In this document: in pieces, positions 42,485 to 50,220 of the stretch
Layout: each line of letters starts with the position of its first letter
Position numbering within the stretch: position 1 is the first letter of the stretch
Virus record (IMG/VR): IMGVR_UViG_3300044837_000077
Location: 1 to 64,000 of that record
DNA from: a virus
Length of the DNA stretch: 64,000 nucleotides
Direction: 5' to 3' (one strand)
The notes under the pieces: generated by a model
Seen by the model: only the letters and a program-made list of their open reading frames with translations
The model's database searches: none
Told to the model about the DNA's origin: nothing
Translations under genes and position numbers: made by a program

Positions 42485-43470
42485 TAGGACCTCGGCTTCG
42501 CCTTCGTAACCCCTCTCCGATAGAACCGCCGCGTGGTCGCGACGTCCCTATGCCCCAGCCGATCGCGCGCCTCCTCGTCCGTTTCCGCTCCGTCCGCCGA
42601 CACGCTACGCAGGTCGTGGAACGTGAACCACACGCCACCGGCCTTCATGTGCTTGATCATGACGCGCCGCCAGATCTGATAGAACCCCGATGAGCTGTAC
42701 GGCTTGCCTTTGCGCGTGCGTATCAAGTAGTCGCCCGGGATCTGCGGCGCCATCGCCTTCAGCTCCGCGACGACCGCCTCGAGGTCCGGGCTCCATTCGA
42801 TCAGCACCCGCGCGCCGCCTTTCCCCTGCTGGATATAGATCCCCTCGGCCGTCAGATGTTCACGCCTGACTTTCAGCAGATCCCCTTTGCGCTGGCCGAT
42901 TGCCACCGCGAGATCGATCGCAGCCCGCATGCGCCCATTCGCCAGCTTCTTGACCGCCGCGACCTGCTCCATCGTGACCTGCGCGCGTTTCGGGCTGCGC
43001 GGCCCCAGGTCAAGGCCTAGCGCCGGATTCCTCGACGCCTTGCCCCAGCGGTTTGCCTTAGCGAACAAGTGCCGCAGGAGTTCAACTTCGTGTCGTGCGG
43101 CGACCGGGACTAGCTCGCCATCCTCCGAGCGCCTACCGTCCTGATAGGCGTAGCACATCTGCGCCGTGATGTTGTCGGGCAGCATGGCCCCGAAGGCGAC
43201 TTTCAGCCGGTCGAGCTGCTTACCCTGGTCGCGGCGGGTGGACTTGGAGCGTTTGAGTGGCAGCACCTCAGTCCGATACCGGTCTATCACATCGCCCAAG
43301 GTGTTGCCGGTCCAGGTATTGCCAATGAGGCCGGCGTATTGGGACAGAGCGGCGGCAAGATCGTGGCCGAGATTGACCGGTTTGCCGATCTTCGGCCGAA
43401 AGTAATAGGAGCCGTGAACCAGGTAGACGCGCCGCGGGAGATGATTATCCTGCTTTCTTTTTCGTCCCAT
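42484..43470 (-). CDS. int: Tyrosine recombinase integrase
   Basis: A 328-residue phage integrase. ATG 43470 (MGRKRKQDNHLPRRVYLVHG) lies inside the end of the DUF4224 gene. A core-binding domain spans about residues 60-170. Catalytic signatures are IGQRKGDLLKV (Arg I), FTFHDLRSVSA (His-x-x-Arg), LGHRDVATTRRFYRRGV (His and the nucleophile Tyr). Adjacent attP confirms its role in tRNA-Arg integration. Confidence 0.93.
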   Translation of the reverse strand: MGRKRKQDNHLPRRVYLVHGSYYFRPKIGKPVNLGHDLAAALSQYAGLIGNTWTGNTLGDVIDRYRTEVLPLKRSKSTRRDQGKQLDRLKVAFGAMLPDNITAQMCYAYQDGRRSEDGELVPVAARHEVELLRHLFAKANRWGKASRNPALGLDLGPRSPKRAQVTMEQVAAVKKLANGRMRAAIDLAVAIGQRKGDLLKVRREHLTAEGIYIQQGKGGARVLIEWSPDLEAVVAELKAMAPQIPGDYLIRTRKGKPYSSSGFYQIWRRVMIKHMKAGGVWFTFHDLRSVSADGAETDEEARDRLGHRDVATTRRFYRRGVTKAKPRS

Positions 43471-43669
43471 TGATCGCATCCCAGTCGAAATTGGGTTCTT
43501 GGATGCCTGCGGCCTTCCCGCCCACCATGTGCCGATTGAACTCATCTAGGGCGACGATCGGCTCTCCGAGGGCGTTCACGGTAAACCGCCAGCCGTGCCG
43601 ACGCAACCAGCGCGCCTGGGCGGAGGCTCGGACGTAGCCGGTCAGAGCCTTGACGTCGGAGCGGGGCAT
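43445..43669 (-). CDS. DUF4224-family protein, partner of integrase
   Basis: A 74-residue protein. VKALTGYVRASAQARWLRRH followed by GWRFTVNALGEPIVALDEFN matches the DUF4224 pattern ('elTG...pkaQi.wLr..g..f.v...G.p.v'). DUF4224 genes usually sit directly upstream of integrases and may help integration or excision. It overlaps int by 26 bases. Confidence 0.8.
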   Translation of the reverse strand: MPRSDVKALTGYVRASAQARWLRRHGWRFTVNALGEPIVALDEFNRHMVGGKAAGIQEPNFDWDAINGTKKKAG

Positions 43670-43671
43670 GA

Positions 43672-43827
43672 TCACTTCCCCGTCTCCTTCGCTACCCGCT
43701 TCTCCTCCTCCATCTCCCCGCCACACGCGCATCGCTGATTATTGCGTAACGCACGAGTGAGGCCGGAGATCTTGCGGCGGCATTTGACGCAGACCAGGAT
43801 GACGCTCGCGGCTTTGTTGTCAGCCAT
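43672..43827 (-). CDS. Small zinc-ribbon protein
   Basis: A 51-residue protein with CVKC ... CAC paired cysteines (VCVKCRRKISGLTRALRNNQ). ATG 43827 overlaps the preceding gene. Typical small phage early zinc-ribbon protein of unknown role. Confidence 0.5.
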   Translation of the reverse strand: MADNKAASVILVCVKCRRKISGLTRALRNNQRCACGGEMEEEKRVAKETGK

Positions 43828-44038
43828 GGTCGGCGCCGGCATCATCGAGTTCAGTGGCAACTAAGGGAACGTCGCGCCATTCGGCTTCGCGCGGAACATC
43901 TCTCAAGTAAAGTTGTTGCAATATCTTGTGCCCGTTCTCCTCAATGAATCGTAGCGGTGCCGCGGCATACCATTCCTGTCCCCACGCGCCGCCGTCTAAA
44001 CTGATGCGTCGCTTGCCCTTGCGGGTTCGAGCGCTCAT
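43820..44038 (-). CDS. Small protein, unknown
   Basis: A 72-residue protein: basic N-terminus (MSARTRKGKRRISLDGGAWG), then QEWYAAAPLRFIEENGHKIL. Overlaps the zinc-ribbon gene by 8 bases. Function unknown. Confidence 0.45.
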   Translation of the reverse strand: MSARTRKGKRRISLDGGAWGQEWYAAAPLRFIEENGHKILQQLYLRDVPREAEWRDVPLVATELDDAGADHG

Positions 44039-44066
44039 TTAGGCTCCGCGGGCGGAATAATGGGGC

Positions 44067-44243
44067 ATGGCCAAGAAGGTCGACCTCATCGAGCGCTTCC
44101 GTCGACACGTCGAGTACAGCCAGAAGCGCGATACGTACGCCCGCCGCGCGATCGAGCTGCTCGACCAGGGCGAAGACAAAGCCGGGATGCGGGCCGCAGC
44201 GAAGGCGGAACTTTGGGACCTCAAGGCGAAGTCCCTGGAGTGA
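44067..44243 (+). CDS. Lone rightward small helical protein
   Basis: A 58-residue protein (MAKKVDLIERFRRHVEYSQK, then RDTYARRAIELLDQGEDKAG) encoded on the opposite strand to all genes around it. It fills the gap between minus-strand genes at 44038 and 44221. It is basic and helical with heptad-like spacing. Leftward frames here are poor. An excision or regulatory role is possible but unproven. Confidence 0.55.
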   Translation: MAKKVDLIERFRRHVEYSQKRDTYARRAIELLDQGEDKAGMRAAAKAELWDLKAKSLE

Positions 44244-44475
44244 CCGCTGCGGCCTTGGGAGTAGCCCAATAGCGATTTTCTTCTTGGGTCGGTGCATCGA
44301 CCGGCCTTTCCTCCGTGTCGTAACACACTTCGCCGTGGTCGCCAGTTCCGACCCGTCCGTCTCGCGTGAGCCACACATGCTCTATGCCGGTTCGTAGGTG
44401 GCCGTCCCATAAATGGAGCACTTCGGCGTCCGCCGGCATATTCTGCAAACGTTCGATTAGTTCGGATACCTTCAT
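44221..44475 (-). CDS. Small early protein, unknown
   Basis: An 84-residue protein beginning MKVSELIERLQNMPADAEVL, then HLWDGHLRTGIEHVWLTRDG. This pattern ('v.eLi..L...p.da.V......') is seen in many phage early proteins of unknown role. Overlaps the upstream gene by 4 bases. Its end overlaps the rightward gene 44067. Confidence 0.6.
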   Translation of the reverse strand: MKVSELIERLQNMPADAEVLHLWDGHLRTGIEHVWLTRDGRVGTGDHGEVCYDTEERPVDAPTQEENRYWATPKAAAVTPGTSP

Positions 44476-44657
44476 TGCTTTTCTCCGGTATCACTAGCGA
44501 AGCGTTCCGGCTTGCACACCTTAACGGCCTCACAGAGATCCAAAAATTCAAATCCAGAAGCCTTCCCGGATTCGCGGGACAATACATACGCCACGGCTGT
44601 CTCTACGACCCGTTCGCGCTTCGCCAGGGTACGCATGAGAGTTCGGCCGCGACTCAT
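44472..44657 (-). CDS. Small early protein, unknown
   Basis: A 61-residue helical protein (RTLAKRERVVETAVAYVLSR). ATGA-type overlaps on both sides. No recognised domain. Confidence 0.5.
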   Translation of the reverse strand: MSRGRTLMRTLAKRERVVETAVAYVLSRESGKASGFEFLDLCEAVKVCKPERFASDTGEKQ

Positions 44658-44920
44658 TCCGCGCCTCCCCTATCATTCGTAGAGCGCTTAAGGGGTATAG
44701 GGCGGTCGGTCCTTGTGCCGTCCTTGCTGACTTCCGCTATGCGCAGTTCGCCACCGCACCGATCACAGCCCATCTCAGCCGCCAAGCCGCTCACCGCGCA
44801 CACGGGCGCCATGAAGCCGCAGCGGTCTATGGGGCGACCGTAGGTACGCGGGCACCAAACCTGAAATTCGCCAGGCTGCAACCAATGCGCGGGCGATCCG
44901 CTAGGCAAGTCCTCGTTCAT
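44654..44920 (-). CDS. Zinc-ribbon-like early protein
   Basis: An 88-residue protein with GFMAPVCAVSGLAAEMGCDR then CGGELRIA: a CxxCGG knuckle at the end. Overlaps both neighbours by 4 bases. Function unknown. Confidence 0.5.
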   Translation of the reverse strand: MNEDLPSGSPAHWLQPGEFQVWCPRTYGRPIDRCGFMAPVCAVSGLAAEMGCDRCGGELRIAEVSKDGTRTDRPIPLKRSTNDRGGAE

Positions 44921-45825
44921 TTGGCTGTTCCCCTATCAGACTGTGAGGTGACGCGGTAATCCTTGGCGACAATGCCGTTGACCATCGTCCCGACCGAGTG
45001 CATACGAACCCAACAATTCTTGCCAGTCGGTAGCCGTCTGATATGTCCACGGCGGAAATGAAATCGAGGGCTCGCATGCGTTCCCACTGCAACGTCCTCG
45101 CCGCTGGCAGTCTTGTTCGGTAGGTCTAGAATCTTGTACACCAGGAACCGGCCGCGATGCTTGCGGGCATCCTGTTCACGTTTAAATCGCGATATCGGGG
45201 CGTCCCGCACGTCAACATTCGAACAAGACAGGAGACATAAAAAGTCAGCGGCAATGCGTGTGAAGAACGCCCAGCATGGCCGGAATTTTGGATCTTCATC
45301 AGTTATACCGAGCGGCGCGCGTTGGACCGGACCGGAAAACGTGCATTCATCAAAGCCGGTAACCTGAAGATCGAGGCCTTTTGGCACTCTAAGAATCTCG
45401 TCGCACCATCCCCACGTACCTGTCAATTCGAGCCAGCAAGCCGCCATCGAGATGCAAAAATCGTTATCGTTATCCCAATCATCCATCAAGAATATTGTCG
45501 CCGCTGAAAAGTTTTTCGCCTTGGCAAATTCGTTAGTGAACTTGAATTCAAGCGCGGTTACCGGATATGGCGGTCGCAGCTCGCCCATCATGATCGACCG
45601 CTTCCCTTCAAGACCAAGATCCCCGTTGTGAGGCATTAGGAATGGCTGGGCTTCCGCACAGAGTGCTCGATAGAACGTCGCTTCCTTTGCTAACAGGCGA
45701 TCCTGTTCTTGAGTGTTTGTGCTCGAAAACTTGCCTCGCTCGGCGTTGCGAAACATGCGGGCCATATCGTTCAGCAGTAGCCGCCCCGGCAGTTCGGTAG
45801 CCTCACCCATGCTTTGCTCCTCCAT
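44917..45825 (-). CDS. Early operon protein, 302 residues, unknown
   Basis: A 302-residue protein. ATFYRALCAEAQPFLMPHNG, then FSAATIFLMDDWDNDNDFCI and CWAFFTRIAADFLCLLSCSN, and a C-terminal FHFRRGHIRRLPTGKNCWVR. The final motif ('H.RrGH.r...tG...wV......G') is a widespread ending in phage early proteins of unknown biochemical function. It starts 11 bases after the 45837 gene. Confidence 0.6.
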   Translation of the reverse strand: MEEQSMGEATELPGRLLLNDMARMFRNAERGKFSSTNTQEQDRLLAKEATFYRALCAEAQPFLMPHNGDLGLEGKRSIMMGELRPPYPVTALEFKFTNEFAKAKNFSAATIFLMDDWDNDNDFCISMAACWLELTGTWGWCDEILRVPKGLDLQVTGFDECTFSGPVQRAPLGITDEDPKFRPCWAFFTRIAADFLCLLSCSNVDVRDAPISRFKREQDARKHRGRFLVYKILDLPNKTASGEDVAVGTHASPRFHFRRGHIRRLPTGKNCWVRMHSVGTMVNGIVAKDYRVTSQSDRGTAK

Positions 45826-45836
45826 CGATACCGTAG

Positions 45837-46313
45837 CTAGTGAAACTCAAGGGGTTCTCCCGCGGCTGCGGCAGCCCGCAGCCCGTCAATGAACTGCTTG
45901 GTCTTGTCCTTCCAATTGCCGATATGTCCGAGCCCGTCGGTGTCCGGTAGCAGCGGCATGAGCTTTTCCAGTTCGTCGGCGATCGGCCCGCAGCTGTCTG
46001 CCGGTATCTCTCCGTCGCAGTCCGAGTGATATAGCAGCTCGTGGAGCGGCGACGGCTTGAGGCATTCCCATTTGATGGGAAGCGACTCTTCGAACCGCTT
46101 GATGCAATTGCGCGTCATCTCGTCGGTGTGCGGTCCAAGGTATATCGTCGGGATCTGGCCGTTCCAACTCGATTCTGAGACCCGGAGGGGCGTGTAGAAT
46201 CCCTCCATGAATTGCAGCGGCGGTAGTCCGGCCACCTGGGCGATCTTCTCGCGCCAGCGCATGAACGACGAGTAGCCGCCATGCCAAGCGTCGTGAGACG
46301 TATCAAGTCCCAT
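45837..46313 (-). CDS. Conserved phage early protein (MGLDTSH family)
   Basis: A 158-residue protein starting MGLDTSHDAWHGGYSSFMRW. The family begins the same way in many proteobacterial phages. Contains FMEGFYTPLRVSESSWNG, LPIKWECLKPSPLHELLYHSD and ADELEKLMPLLPD. The His/Asp motifs could bind metal. Function not known. The start at ATG 46313 overlaps the upstream gene. Confidence 0.65.
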   Translation of the reverse strand: MGLDTSHDAWHGGYSSFMRWREKIAQVAGLPPLQFMEGFYTPLRVSESSWNGQIPTIYLGPHTDEMTRNCIKRFEESLPIKWECLKPSPLHELLYHSDCDGEIPADSCGPIADELEKLMPLLPDTDGLGHIGNWKDKTKQFIDGLRAAAAAGEPLEFH

Positions 46314-46608
46314 GCTTCTCTCCTGTGTCGGCAGTAAGGGCGGTTCGCAAATCAGCGCAGTCCGGGCACGACACAACGTTCGAACTGAAACAGTCCGGTC
46401 CAGCGACGGTCGTCAACCCAGTGCCCACACACGAGCAGCAAAGAGCGGCTCGCTCGCGGATCGCCGCCTCCAGATGTTGGATGTGCTTTTGCAGCCCGGC
46501 AATGTGGACACCTACCGCCCTGGCGTTCGCCCTGGCGATCTCGTTTGTATTGGTCTTCGGGTTGACCCACGAATCCAGCCAGAACAGCGCCTGCTCATTC
46601 AGCTTCAC
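46303..46608 (-). CDS. Coiled-coil/zinc-ribbon early protein
   Basis: A 101-residue protein. A helical middle (HIAGLQKHIQHLEAAIRERA) precedes CCSCVGTG...CPDCADL, two CxxC pairs. GTG start in GTGA overlap. A protein of similar layout is encoded at 54320. Function unknown. Confidence 0.5.
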   Translation of the reverse strand: MKLNEQALFWLDSWVNPKTNTNEIARANARAVGVHIAGLQKHIQHLEAAIRERAALCCSCVGTGLTTVAGPDCFSSNVVSCPDCADLRTALTADTGEKHGT

Positions 46609-46820
46609 GTCGACTTTCCTTCTGTTTCAGCCTGAAAGTCTGTGATCAGACCAAACCGCTTAGCAATCTCCTGGTAGCAATCCTCGCAGACGCACGCCGT
46701 ATCTTCTGGCGGCAGATCCGCGAAACCATTGGCTGCCTGCTCGGCGCGAGCCTGCTCTTCAGTCCATCCGCGCTCGAACACGCCGCCACATTCGGCACAC
46801 TGATATTCGTTATCTTTCAC
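46605..46820 (-). CDS. Zinc-ribbon early protein
   Basis: A 71-residue protein. VKDNEYQCAECGGVFERGWT followed by DTACVCEDCYQEIAKRFGL gives two CxxC knuckles. GTG 46820. Common phage early type of unknown role. Confidence 0.55.
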   Translation of the reverse strand: MKDNEYQCAECGGVFERGWTEEQARAEQAANGFADLPPEDTACVCEDCYQEIAKRFGLITDFQAETEGKST

Positions 46821-46845
46821 TCGACACCTTTGGATGTATGCGATG

Positions 46846-47286
46846 TCATTTCCGAAACTCCACGACCTTCGGACTCGTATCCGGTGGCGGTAGCAGGCCC
46901 GCGGCGTTTGCTGCATCGATGACACGCCGGCCATCGGCCAAGACCATGTGCGGCAGGAACGCCGTGTCGAAGCTTAAGACCCCGCACTCTATGGCGGTCG
47001 TCTGCCCCTTGACCCAATCCCGCAGGATCGAATAGACCGCCCGCCTGGCGTGCTCTAATGCGTCCTCACGCTTCCAACCGCTTTTGGTTATGAGCGCCTG
47101 GGCGTATCCCGACCAACTCGCCTCGAGTTGCACCTGTCGATCGCGCCACTTGAATACGACGATTGCGACTTGGCGGTCGTTGTCGGTCATTGTCCCGAAG
47201 GACTGGCAACCGAAGGCCGCGAGAGTCTTGGTGATCTCTCGCATAGCGTCGGTTTTCAGCTTCACGTGCTCATAGGGAATCGGCAT
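46846..47286 (-). CDS. Early protein, unknown
   Basis: A 146-residue protein. REITKTLAAFGCQSFGTMTD then DNDRQVAIVVFKWRDRQVQL and VYSILRDWVKGQTTAIECGV. This order (strand-rich 'F.w...v...' then 'i.iKakle.ve.G' type region) is common in phage early proteins of unknown function. Ends PDTSPKVVEFRK. Overlaps the 47270 gene by 17 bases. Confidence 0.55.
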   Translation of the reverse strand: MPIPYEHVKLKTDAMREITKTLAAFGCQSFGTMTDNDRQVAIVVFKWRDRQVQLEASWSGYAQALITKSGWKREDALEHARRAVYSILRDWVKGQTTAIECGVLSFDTAFLPHMVLADGRRVIDAANAAGLLPPPDTSPKVVEFRK

Positions 47287-47476
47287 GCGGCACTCCGGAA
47301 GTATTTTCTGTCAGAACGCCGTCCACACTGACCTTGAACGGCGCGATCTCAATTCGAGTCGTGGCCCGGTAAAGCAGGTCGGCGTAATGGGCCTTGTGAA
47401 CCATGATGTAATCGGCAGGGTCGTAGTAGCCCTTCGGGATGACCGGTTTCGGTGCGGTTCGCGTCTTTCGCTTCAT
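47270..47476 (-). CDS. Small early protein, unknown
   Basis: A 68-residue protein (MKRKTRTAPKPVIPKGYYDP, then DYIMVHKAHYADLLYRATTR). Basic N-terminus, mixed C-terminus. Function unknown. Confidence 0.45.
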   Translation of the reverse strand: MKRKTRTAPKPVIPKGYYDPADYIMVHKAHYADLLYRATTRIEIAPFKVSVDGVLTENTSGVPHADSL

Positions 47477-47501
47477 TTGTCAGCCCCTGAAGTAGATTGT
47501 G

Positions 47502-48260
47502 TCACGCGAAGCACCCGCAACCGCCGATGTCGAACATGTCGACTTGTTCGCCGGCCTCGATGCGCAATCGCAATGTCCGCATGGTTAGCGGCTTCTTTTT
47601 GCCATCGCCTGTGCGGTCGGTCATCATCGATACGTCTTTGCCTAGATAGGCGCGTAGCGATTGTTCTTCGGCTTCGTGCTCGGCGTAAAGCGTCGGCTTC
47701 GTCCGAAGCAGGTTAGCGAATTGCCCCTGCCCAGCTTTGCAGCAAAAACCGCCGCAATTGTTGTGCGAGAATCCTTCCGCATATAACCGTGGCGGCGCGA
47801 TCCCTTCGGCCTTGAGTTCTCGCAGCATGTCGGTTTTCAGGATGAACGGCGCCTCACAGAGCGGCGCCTTGTACGTCCATCCGTCTTTCGCTCGAAGGTC
47901 ACGCAGCCGTTTGAACCGATGTTCCTCGGTCCAGTCGATTCCAACGTAGATCGTCGTATCGGCCGGGTCACAGTTGGTTGAAAACCAACTGTCAGCTGGC
48001 TTGCGCTTGAGGATCGCCGAGCAGGGGTCGCGGCGGGAGTTACCCAGGAACCGACGATCCCGGTACACCTGCCACGGCGTGCGCCCCTCAGCGATGCGCA
48101 CCAGGTCGCCGCCGACGTTCGCAGCGGCTTCCTCAAGGAAGCGATATAGGTCGGCATCCTCAATCAAGGTATCGGTGAACAGCAGCGTTTTTGGGTTGGG
48201 CACGCGCCGTGCCGCAGCCCATGAGCCAATACCACCGCTGAACATGACGACGTGTTTCAT
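47502..48260 (-). CDS. PAPS reductase-like PP-loop protein
   Basis: A 252-residue protein of the adenine nucleotide alpha-hydrolase fold. VVMFSGGIGSWAAA is the PP-loop that adenylates substrates. DPCSAILKRKPADSWFSTN and YVGIDWTEEHRFKRL follow the phage PAPS-reductase-like pattern. C-terminal cysteine clusters NNCGGFCCKAGQGQF and IGGCGCF may bind metal or an Fe-S cluster. Phage members are suspected in nucleic-acid thiolation or sulfur metabolism. No partner thiolation genes are visible. Overlaps the recombinase fragment gene (ATGA). Confidence 0.8.
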   Translation of the reverse strand: MKHVVMFSGGIGSWAAARRVPNPKTLLFTDTLIEDADLYRFLEEAAANVGGDLVRIAEGRTPWQVYRDRRFLGNSRRDPCSAILKRKPADSWFSTNCDPADTTIYVGIDWTEEHRFKRLRDLRAKDGWTYKAPLCEAPFILKTDMLRELKAEGIAPPRLYAEGFSHNNCGGFCCKAGQGQFANLLRTKPTLYAEHEAEEQSLRAYLGKDVSMMTDRTGDGKKKPLTMRTLRLRIEAGEQVDMFDIGGCGCFA

Positions 48261-48475
48261 CTGAGCGGTTCGACTTTCCGCCGCGCTCTGTCGTATACGC
48301 GCCGCGTCATCTTGATATCGATATGCCCCGCAAGCAGGTAGGCCGAATCCAGGCTCAGGTTGTCGGAGATCGACTTCGCCCTGAGATCATGGAAATGGAA
48401 GCGCGCGTTCCCGGCCTTCTCCCATGTCCTGCAATAGCGCTGCCACATAGCCCGGAAGCCGTCAGGGCTACTCAT
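48257..48475 (-). CDS. Tyrosine recombinase C-terminal fragment
   Basis: A 72-residue protein with only the end of a tyrosine recombinase catalytic domain: ARFHFHDLRAKSISDNLSLD (HxxR) and LLAGHIDIKMTRRVYDRARR (His, Tyr nucleophile). The N-terminal domains and Arg I are absent. ATG 48475 has AGGAGA upstream and overlaps the end of the HNH gene. It could be the remnant left when an HNH gene entered an integrase gene, or a kept truncated protein. A full integrase exists at 42484. Confidence 0.75.
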   Translation of the reverse strand: MSSPDGFRAMWQRYCRTWEKAGNARFHFHDLRAKSISDNLSLDSAYLLAGHIDIKMTRRVYDRARRKVEPLR

Positions 48476-48953
48476 CTGGGTGTCTCCTATCCCGATAGTC
48501 GCGTCCATACTTTATGCTCCGCGCACGTCGTTCTTCCTTTTTAGCCTCGCTGCGTCTCGGCATTGGTACCCCGAAATGGAGATGCAGCAACGTGGCGCTG
48601 GAGACCTTGAGGCGCTCCATCCAGACCTTCATCGGCGCAGTCTCGCCGTCGATGGTTATAAGTCGTGTCCGTCGCGTGTTGCACGCCTGTTCTTGCTTCG
48701 TGGCCCAGCGGCAATTGGACGGCTCATAATTGCCGTTGTTATTGATCCTCTCAAGTGTATGCGCTGGCGTAGGCTTCGGCCCCATATCAGCCACGAAGGT
48801 GGCAAAGCTCGCCCAGCGTTCGCACACCTTGATACCTCTGGCACCATACCGAAAATAGCTTTCATCTCTAGGATTGTTGCAGCGATCTCGCATGCTGCAC
48901 CATGTGGAGTAAAGAGGCTTGCCGCGGTTCTTGTTCGGGTAAGAGCGCTTCAT
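48468..48953 (-). CDS. HNH-type endonuclease-like protein
   Basis: A 161-residue protein of the phage HNH-like family. YSTWCSMRDRCNNPRDESYF, then RYGARGIKVCERWASFATFV, then LERINNNGNYEPSNCRWATK and QEQACNTRR. The last part is a family signature ('RiDn.G.Y.p.NcRWat..eQ..N'). The C-terminal 50 residues look like a DNA-binding helical part (APMKVWMERLKVSSATLLHL). ATGA coupled to the 48950 gene. Confidence 0.8.
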   Translation of the reverse strand: MKRSYPNKNRGKPLYSTWCSMRDRCNNPRDESYFRYGARGIKVCERWASFATFVADMGPKPTPAHTLERINNNGNYEPSNCRWATKQEQACNTRRTRLITIDGETAPMKVWMERLKVSSATLLHLHFGVPMPRRSEAKKEERRARSIKYGRDYRDRRHPDE

Positions 48954-49108
48954 TTGCGCGTCTCTCGCCATGCCGCTAGATCGTCCACCGGCGCCCACAG
49001 ATGGCCATTCGGCGAATAGCAGATCGGCGTCGAAAGCTCCCCCTGAGTTTCCTTCAATTCGTCGGCTTCCGCCTCGTCCGTAACCTCCGTCCATTTTTCC
49101 TTGACCAT
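48950..49108 (-). CDS. Small early protein, unknown
   Basis: A 52-residue protein (MVKEKWTEVTDEAEADELKE, ending VDDLAAWRETRK). AAGGGGA precedes the ATG. Its stop overlaps the HNH start (ATGA). It was probably an original operon gene beside the HNH insertion point. Confidence 0.6.
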   Translation of the reverse strand: MVKEKWTEVTDEAEADELKETQGELSTPICYSPNGHLWAPVDDLAAWRETRK

Positions 49109-49182
49109 TGAAATCCCCTTGTTTCAAAGAGGATTCCAATATTAATGACGAATCAGCTCCGAAAATTCCAGAGGTGAAGCAT

Positions 49183-49197
49183 GGCGCAAATTGCGCC
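49183..49197. repeat. Inverted repeat in AT-rich gap
   Basis: GGCGCAA-A-TTGCGCC, perfect 7-base arms with a 1-base centre, in a 134-base AT-rich gap (49109-49242) between early genes. It may be a protein-binding site. No terminator U-run follows on the minus strand. I see no coding sequence in the gap. Confidence 0.4.
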
Positions 49198-49242
49198 GAT
49201 TTATCAAAGACTTGCGAGGCAACTATTTGCATTTTTTCTGCA

Positions 49243-49650
49243 TCACTTGAAAAACGAAGCATGGAATTCACTAGACTTTCCTCCCTCACTCGGTTCTGTC
49301 ACGCCGACGCAAGCTAGAACGCGACGGTATTTCTCTGGCGTGTCGTGGCCGTCCCACGTCCCTTCGTATGCCGGTAACTTGCTGAACAGCCATGCTTGCG
49401 AATCATGGTAATGCCAAGACACCTGGCCTGTTGGCAGGTCGATGTACACGCACCCGTGCCAATCTGTCGACCAGCCTTCAATGGCCGTCCTAGCGGTTCC
49501 TGTGCGGTATCCCAACTCCAAAGCCGTGCGCGCCATGAACGCAACGCACTTATTGCGCTCAAGATATGCGCCGTCCTTTTCCTTTTTCATCACCAGCCAC
49601 GCATCTAGCGCGATGCCGGCGGCCGGATTGATTTCCCTGATATCGCTCAC
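49243..49650 (-). CDS. Conserved phage early protein (WDGH type)
   Basis: A 135-residue protein. KCVAFMARTALELGYRTGTA, then DWHGCVYIDLPTGQVSWHYH and LPAYEGTWDGHDTPEKYRRV. The 'vsWH.hd.....f..lP.y...WDGH.t..ky.R' block occurs in many phage early proteins of unknown role. GTG 49650 is preferred because it has GGGGAG upstream. Confidence 0.65.
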   Translation of the reverse strand: MSDIREINPAAGIALDAWLVMKKEKDGAYLERNKCVAFMARTALELGYRTGTARTAIEGWSTDWHGCVYIDLPTGQVSWHYHDSQAWLFSKLPAYEGTWDGHDTPEKYRRVLACVGVTEPSEGGKSSEFHASFFK

Positions 49651-49666
49651 TTGGCTGCTCCCCCGG

Positions 49667-49834
49667 TCAACGATGGACGCATGTGGCATATGCCTTCGCC
49701 ATTTGGTTATTGGACACGCTTTGTTGCCAGAGCAGTGCGGCCTTTACGCAATCGTCTTGGCTGGCGAACCCGTCGATATGTTCGAGCCGCGCTGATTCGC
49801 CGGCATAGAGCAAGGTCAAAAGTAGAATCCACAT
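49667..49834 (-). CDS. Small exported or membrane protein
   Basis: A 55-residue protein. MWILLLTLLYAGESARLEHI resembles a short signal peptide or membrane anchor. Two later Cys (DDC, ATC) could form a disulfide in the periplasm. GGAGAGAAG precedes the ATG, which overlaps the upstream stop (TAATG). Confidence 0.6.
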   Translation of the reverse strand: MWILLLTLLYAGESARLEHIDGFASQDDCVKAALLWQQSVSNNQMAKAYATCVHR

Positions 49835-50220
49835 TACTTCTCTCCCCGGTCAGACTGAAACGTATCGGCCAGACGTTGGGCCTCGGCATCCGAAGCCTCG
49901 GCGTAATGCTCATGACCGAGTACTTGTTCGCCATCGGACGGATTCACCATGTCATAGGTCGCGAGAAAGATAGTTCGCTTGCACGGGTACAATTCGCCCT
50001 TCACCCCGCAGATTACCCAGTCATCTTGGGTCGCGTACATGGTGCCTTCCATCGTTCTGATGGCGATGCTCTCGGCGTTGAAGACCACGCCACCGGCATC
50101 GTAAGCGTCCTTGACCTGGTCCGGCAGACTGCTCCAGACGGTCTTGGCGTATTGCAGGAGCCGTTTCATCGGCCAAGCGTCAATCACTACCGGCTTCTTG
50201 CGGAATTTAGCCACCTTCAT
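49834..50220 (-). CDS. Conserved phage protein (FRKKPVVIDA family)
   Basis: A 128-residue protein with the hallmark start MKVAKFRKKPVVIDAWPMKR. Later it has MYATQDDWVICGVKGELYPC and KRTIFLATYDMV. The family ('v.G.W.i.G..GE.ypc....F...Ye') is very common in phages; the function is unknown. Overlaps the HNH gene by 14 bases. Confidence 0.75.
   Translation of the reverse strand: MKVAKFRKKPVVIDAWPMKRLLQYAKTVWSSLPDQVKDAYDAGGVVFNAESIAIRTMEGTMYATQDDWVICGVKGELYPCKRTIFLATYDMVNPSDGEQVLGHEHYAEASDAEAQRLADTFQSDRGEK

Noticed and set aside
42484-43470. Window as an integrated prophage end
   Set aside because: Phage genes lie on both sides of attP, and no host gene or complete tRNA is present.
47502-48260. 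DNA phosphorothioation (Dnd) system
   Set aside because: Only one PP-loop protein is present and no other dnd gene is seen.
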